64,000 bases of DNA from SZUA-35 sp965530755 (GTDB lineage Bacteria > Actinomycetota > Acidimicrobiia > Acidimicrobiales > SZUA-35): the NCBI GenBank assembly GCA_965530755.1, contig CBESNA010000012.1, positions 26,288 through 90,287 on the forward strand, in the 5' to 3' direction. Position 1 is the stretch's first letter; each line of letters begins with the position of its first letter. The notes under the pieces were generated by a model. The model did not search any database. It was not told the DNA's origin and saw nothing but the letters and a program-made list of their open reading frames with translations. Shown piece by piece: positions 60,193-64,000 of the stretch. A program made the translations under genes and the position numbers.

Positions 60193-61053
60193 TCAGAACG
60201 CCGCAACCCGCAGTCCCGCGGGTATCACCTCGACCGTGAACGCTCCGGAACCGATCCGTTCGCCGTCAGCCCAGACCTCATCGGTCTGTTGGATCCCGAC
60301 CGACTTTGCGGTTGTGGTGTGCACAAGCGGATGATGGACGTGCTGGCCGACGAACACCGTCGGGAGAACCAGCGCCAACTGCCAAGCCGTGACATCCCCG
60401 ACGATGGTGAGGTCGAGCAGCCCGTCGGTCGGGTCGGCCCGCGGCGCGATCGCCATTCCGCCGCCGAAATGGCGAGTGTTGGCGACCGCCACGATCGTGG
60501 AGGGGCCGGAGAGTTCCGGCGAACCTTCGACGACCACCTCAGAGGAACGAAGCCGCCGGAGTTCGGTGAACGATGCCGCCGTGTACTTGAGCTGTCCGCG
60601 GGGAAACGAACGCTCGTTGGCTGTCTTGTTCACACGGCCCGAGAACCCCGAGGTGACGACAGTGGCAGCGAAGGCGGAAGTCCCATCATCGAACGCGACT
60701 CGGAGGAGGTCGACCGCGCAATCAGGCCCCAGCGACCGGCGGGTGGCCGACCGCCGACGGCGAGGGAGTCCGAGCGATCGGGCGAAGTCGTTGCCTGTCC
60801 CGCTCGGCACGATGCCAAGGACGATGGTCGTACCCGCCAGCGCCGGAAGACTGTCGTGGATCAATCCGTCCCCACCGACAGCGACCACACGCTCGGGGTC
60901 GGCCCGCTCGATCTCGTCCGCAATGGCGTCCGGTCCTGAGGGGCTCAGCCTGAGGACGCGGAATCCTGATCGTTCCAGGTCCGCTTCGACCTCATTGGCG
61001 TCGGCGGCCCCGCGTCGAGACGCTGGGTTGACGAGGAGATGCACCGTGCGCAC
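60193..61053 (-). CDS. Diacylglycerol/lipid kinase family protein
   Basis: A 286-residue cytoplasmic lipid kinase. HLLVNPASRRGAADA is the first strand and VVAVGGDGLIHDSLP is the nucleotide-binding motif, with Leu in place of the common Thr of GGDGT; VLGIVPSGTGNDFARSLG follows. The C-terminal half is beta-rich (VWADGERIGSGAFTVEVIPAGLRV). It should phosphorylate a lipid such as diacylglycerol. GTG 61053 is 6 nt from TACGGT (minus strand 61065-61060). Confidence 0.87.
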   Translation of the reverse strand: MRTVHLLVNPASRRGAADANEVEADLERSGFRVLRLSPSGPDAIADEIERADPERVVAVGGDGLIHDSLPALAGTTIVLGIVPSGTGNDFARSLGLPRRRRSATRRSLGPDCAVDLLRVAFDDGTSAFAATVVTSGFSGRVNKTANERSFPRGQLKYTAASFTELRRLRSSEVVVEGSPELSGPSTIVAVANTRHFGGGMAIAPRADPTDGLLDLTIVGDVTAWQLALVLPTVFVGQHVHHPLVHTTTAKSVGIQQTDEVWADGERIGSGAFTVEVIPAGLRVAAF

Positions 61054-61074
61054 GTCGGCACCGTAGCTGTCGCT

Positions 61075-61779
61075 TCAGGTGCGGTCGCCCGTGAGCAGTT
61101 GTGCGATGCCCATCGTGAGCTGACGGCGCTCGGCATTGGCGAAACCGGCGTCGGCCAGCATCTGCACCATCTCGGCGGGAGGTGGGAGATAGACGACAGA
61201 CCGCGGCAGGTAGCCATAGGCAGCCTTGTCGGAGAAGAGCCCGCCGATGAAGGGCACGATCTTGTTGAAATGGAGGTCGAAGCCTTTTCGAAGGATCGGG
61301 TTCTCGGGGGCTGACACGTCGACCAGCGCGATTCGTCCACCGGGTTTCACGACCCGAGCCAACTCTGCGAAGAACGGCGCGAGTTCGAGGAGGTTCCGTA
61401 GCGCATAGCCACACACCGCGGCGTCGACGGAGCCATCGGCGACGGGAAGGTCGAGCAAGTCACCCTGGATGAACCGCCCGGACTTCGGCGCAGCCGCCAT
61501 CATTCCGTGGCTGAGATCGATCCCGATCGCCCTGTGACCCTTCTTCTCCAAGGCCCACATGAAATCACCGGTTCCACATGCCAGGTCGAGCACGGTGGCG
61601 TTGACCGGCAGCCCGAGCGCTTCGAGGGTCTGCCGTCGAACGCGAACGTCCAGACGGAACGTCATCAGCCGATTCACGAGGTCGTAGCGAGGCGCGATCG
61701 TGTCGAACATGGTGCGTACGGCGGCGCGCTTCTCGTCACCCTCGGGAAGGCGATCGGTCGGCATGGAGGACCCGGTCAT
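61075..61779 (-). CDS. menG: Demethylmenaquinone methyltransferase
   Basis: Final step of menaquinone synthesis: C-methylation of demethylmenaquinone with SAM. The 234 residues show MFDTIAPRYDLVNRLMTF, VLDLACGTGDFMWAL and the typical C-terminal motifs of UbiE/MenG (LLELAPFFAELARVVKPGGRIALVDVS, then KIVPFIGGLFSDKAAYGYLPRSV). ATG 61779 is 6 nt from TAGATT (minus strand 61791-61786). The 21-nt gap to the lipid kinase gene allows shared transcription. Whether it also works on ubiquinone cannot be told. Confidence 0.93.
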   Translation of the reverse strand: MTGSSMPTDRLPEGDEKRAAVRTMFDTIAPRYDLVNRLMTFRLDVRVRRQTLEALGLPVNATVLDLACGTGDFMWALEKKGHRAIGIDLSHGMMAAAPKSGRFIQGDLLDLPVADGSVDAAVCGYALRNLLELAPFFAELARVVKPGGRIALVDVSAPENPILRKGFDLHFNKIVPFIGGLFSDKAAYGYLPRSVVYLPPPAEMVQMLADAGFANAERRQLTMGIAQLLTGDRT

Positions 61780-61795
61780 CGGGCCAATCTACGGC

Positions 61796-63010
61796 TCAGG
61801 CGAGCGACGGGGCTGACCAGGTGGCGCGAGCGTCGCCAACCGTGCCGGCGAGGATCAACGCAGCGAGGCCGATCACGTTGGCCGAACTGCCGACGAGCAT
61901 GGCCACCCGGTAGTCGGCGAGGTCGTGGACGAAACCGATCAGGAACGGGCCGCCGGCGACGCCGATGGTGCCGAACAGCTGGTTGTAGGAGTAGATCCTC
62001 GAGTACTCCTTCACCCCAAAGGTCTCCGCCAGCAACAACGGCTGCAGCATCAGCAGATTTCCGACGCTCAGGCCGAGTACGGCAGCTGAAAGCACGATGC
62101 CGGTCTGGCTCGTTGCGAATGCGATCAGGCCGAGTGCGCACCCCTGCACGACGATGAGGACGCCGGTCATGGTCTTGATCGGCACTCGGGTGACGATCAC
62201 ACCGCCGAGCAGGCGACCGGCCACGCTCGCAAAGGCGAGGGTGGAAAGCGCCGCTGCTGCCGCCCCCTTGTCGACTCGCTCGGTCGCGAGGTTGAAGAGG
62301 TGGGCGAGTGCTCCCACCTGAGCCAGGAACACCATGGCGTAGGTGACCGCAAGAAGCCGAAAGAACCGTGTCGATCGCGCCTCTATGAACGTTGCGCCGG
62401 AAAGCGCCGAAGGCGGGATGCCCGGTGACGGATCGGGAGCGCCGTCTGGCTGCTGCCCGACGTCGGCAGGCCACGAGCGAATGAGCCCGAAGGCAAGCGG
62501 GATCACCAGCAGCCACGCCAGGGCCATCCACGGCCCCGCTCCGGCGAGCGAGCGACCATCGATCAGTCGAGCCGCGAGTGGTGTGACGGCGATGCCGCCA
62601 ACCGACAGACCCGTCGTGGCGATCGACAGTGCCACCGAGCGGCGAAGGTGGAACCAGCGCGCCACCACCGTCGTGCCCGGCACGAGACCGGCGAGCGAGA
62701 AGCCGACGCCGAACACGGCGAAGAAGATGTAGAGCTCGATCGTGGAATCCACCCAGTGCAGCGACGCCAGAGCGCCCGCTCCAACGATTCCCCCGATCAG
62801 GTAGAACCATCGAACGTCGATGCGGTCGATGAAGGGCGACGCGACGAAGCCCGCTATTCCGCCCACAGCGAAGAACACCGTGGTCGCTCCGGACACGGCG
62901 GTCACCGAGGCACCGAGTTCGTCCTTCGCCGCCTCGAGAATCACCGAGGCGTTGTAGAAACCAAGACCAGATGAGATCAGGAGCGTGATGAACACGCCCG
63001 TAACCACCAA
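61796..63010 (-). CDS. MFS transporter (monocarboxylate/OFA type)
   Basis: A 404-residue major-facilitator carrier with 12 predicted membrane helices, a Pro/Gly/Asp-rich central loop (WPADVGQQPDGAPDPSPGIP) and RLLGGVIVTRV, TRVPIKTMTGV in the cytoplasmic loops; type as in oxalate/formate antiporters and monocarboxylate transporters. The usual family N-terminus (FRGWLVVTGVFITLLISSGL) begins before the best start codon: only TTG 63010, GTG 63007 and a CTG at 63091 are available in frame, so the real start is unsettled. Confidence 0.8.
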   Translation of the reverse strand: MVVTGVFITLLISSGLGFYNASVILEAAKDELGASVTAVSGATTVFFAVGGIAGFVASPFIDRIDVRWFYLIGGIVGAGALASLHWVDSTIELYIFFAVFGVGFSLAGLVPGTTVVARWFHLRRSVALSIATTGLSVGGIAVTPLAARLIDGRSLAGAGPWMALAWLLVIPLAFGLIRSWPADVGQQPDGAPDPSPGIPPSALSGATFIEARSTRFFRLLAVTYAMVFLAQVGALAHLFNLATERVDKGAAAAALSTLAFASVAGRLLGGVIVTRVPIKTMTGVLIVVQGCALGLIAFATSQTGIVLSAAVLGLSVGNLLMLQPLLLAETFGVKEYSRIYSYNQLFGTIGVAGGPFLIGFVHDLADYRVAMLVGSSANVIGLAALILAGTVGDARATWSAPSLA

Positions 63011-63127
63011 CCAACCACGAAAGATGGTGGACGAATCGTTGGCTGGTGAGGGAACCGTCGAGGAGCTGTCGTTGGCGATCAGCGAACGCTACGACCGACC
63101 ACCGGCAAACTGAAATCCTCGAGTGCT

Positions 63128-63751
63128 TCAGCCAAGGCGAACGGCCACCGACCGTTGTGTGCTGCCGGGCACGAACAGTTCATTGGCCCGGTCGTAAAGG
63201 GCGAGATAGTCGGCGTCGCTCTGCAACTTGGCATCGTTCTCGGCTGCAGCCTCGGGAGACTCGTTGCCGAAGATCCACGTGAGCTGACCGATCTCCGGTG
63301 CCTCCGAGAGCAACAGCAGACCGCCATTACCCAGCGCCGCCGATACATGTTCCATCACCTCATGCCCGAATGCGATGGCGCTGCTGAAGCTGCCCTGGAT
63401 CGTGGTGGTGGTCATCGAGATGAGCGCTTCAGAGAACTCATAGTTCGTGCTACCGATGACGCGCCCGAACCTCGTCTCCGCCGGTGCCGACCAGACCTCC
63501 GCCGACGCTGCCGCGAGGCCCGCGTATTCGATACTCACCCCGAGCTTGGCTTGACTCTCCATCAGTTCGGCGACGGACTCGACCGCGGTCGAGATCGCGA
63601 AACTCCCCAGCGGAGCGCCGACCACGGCCGCCCATGCCGATGTCGGGCGTCCGGTCGCATCCTCGATGACCTGGCGGGCCTCGACGATCTGTGTCATGGC
63701 CGGCTGCTGTTGCCCTGGCTTGGCGATGAGCTGTGCGGAATAGATGAACAC
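63128..63751 (-). CDS. Hypothetical protein
   Basis: Not recognised. A 207-residue soluble protein, VFIYSAQLIAKPGQQQPAMTQIVEARQVIEDATG, alpha/beta pattern with several Ala-rich helices and Gly-rich strands; the two halves could be a duplicated ferredoxin-like (dimeric alpha-beta barrel) fold, but this is a guess. GTG 63751 is preceded by GAGGGG 5 nt upstream, which supports it over ATG 63820. Upstream in the opposite orientation is the tRNA gene. Confidence 0.5.
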   Translation of the reverse strand: MFIYSAQLIAKPGQQQPAMTQIVEARQVIEDATGRPTSAWAAVVGAPLGSFAISTAVESVAELMESQAKLGVSIEYAGLAAASAEVWSAPAETRFGRVIGSTNYEFSEALISMTTTTIQGSFSSAIAFGHEVMEHVSAALGNGGLLLLSEAPEIGQLTWIFGNESPEAAAENDAKLQSDADYLALYDRANELFVPGSTQRSVAVRLG

Positions 63752-63918
63752 GGTGACCCCCTCGATGACCTGCGCCCGCGTCTGCAGGCCGCGCGATCCT
63801 GAACCATCGTCGTGCCACATCGGTTTCAGCTGTGTGTCACCACGCCACCGGTTTCGAGACCTGCGTCCGGGTACGGCCGGTACCATCGCAGCCGGAAACG
63901 GCGGCAACGTCGTCTCAA

Positions 63919-63990
63919 GCCCCCGTAGCTCAGTGGATAGAGCATCGGTTTCCTAAACCGTGTGCGGCAGTTCGATTCTGCCCGGGGGCG
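63919..63990 (+). tRNA. tRNA-Arg (anticodon CCT)
   Basis: A cloverleaf: acceptor arm GCCCCCG / CGGGGGC, D-stem GCTC/GAGC, anticodon loop TTCCTAA with CCT, and T-loop TTCGATT. One mismatch at the base of the anticodon stem (T-T). It reads AGG codons, the rarer Arg codons in a high-GC genome. CCA is not encoded. No partner tRNA is visible before the window edge. Confidence 0.95.
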
Positions 63991-64000
63991 CTCTCTCCCC

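Overview
This is a 64 kb stretch of a high-GC chromosome, packed with ordinary chromosomal genes and with no phage, transposon, integron or CRISPR array. The organism is most likely an actinobacterium, perhaps of the Acidimicrobiia/Ilumatobacter type. That placement is inferred from a Tad pilus operon with tandem TadE-like proteins, a DUF3499 protein, actinobacterial-type RNB and PrmA proteins, a MenG-type methyltransferase, and many genes whose start codon lies 6-8 nt after a TANNNT box (a leaderless layout). No gene here fixes the species.

Layout. 1-6091 (minus): a Tad/Flp pilus operon, cpaB-cpaE-cpaF/tadA-tadB-tadC, a small Flp/TadE-like prepilin and two TadE-like pseudopilins, the last cut by the window edge; a small HTH gene diverges from it. 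6529-8618: an unknown protein, a LysM membrane protein, an OsmC peroxidase and a C-rich repeat region. 8658-17548: DNA repair and redox genes (UvrD-like helicase with a LexA-like box, AlkA-like glycosylase, O-methyltransferase, aldonolactone-oxidase-like flavoprotein, DUF72, FAD oxidoreductase, methyltransferase, MutM). 17571-20531: MarR regulator, DUF2520 Rossmann protein, panC and panB as a tight pantothenate operon. 20510-29753: 2H phosphoesterase, RNB nuclease, three serine-type hydrolases and a heterodimeric ABC exporter. 29852-37813: 2OG-oxygenase-like protein, Ppx/GppA, PrmA, nitronate monooxygenase, sulfurtransferase, lytic transglycosylase, GMC oxidoreductase. 37969-43278: uridine phosphorylase, a broken MOSC gene, a lipoprotein, a phosphotransferase, AlaX and SurE. 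43345-47553: a tandem glycine riboswitch, gcvT and gcvP. 47595-55786: DUF3499, XdhC, two sulfotransferases, an ATL protein, a free-standing HD domain related to CCA-adding enzyme, an anchored protein and a GH3 glucosidase. 56041-63990: two anchored proteins, ArfB, rhodanese, a membrane serine protease, a lipid kinase, MenG, an MFS carrier, an unknown protein and tRNA-Arg(CCT).

Themes. Many neighbours overlap by 4 nt (ATGA or GTGA), which points to translational coupling in the pilus, pantothenate, ABC, sulfotransferase and repair groups. The regulation that can be read directly is the glycine riboswitch with a hairpin over the gcvT ribosome binding site, a perfect Crp-type operator before 56041, a LexA-like box across the helicase start codon, and the recurrent TANNNT-6-start layout. 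The least explained items are a dispersed palindromic intergenic repeat (two loci), the DUF2520 gene where a ketopantoate reductase would be expected, and the CCA-enzyme tail without its catalytic head. No complete new defence or mobile system was seen.
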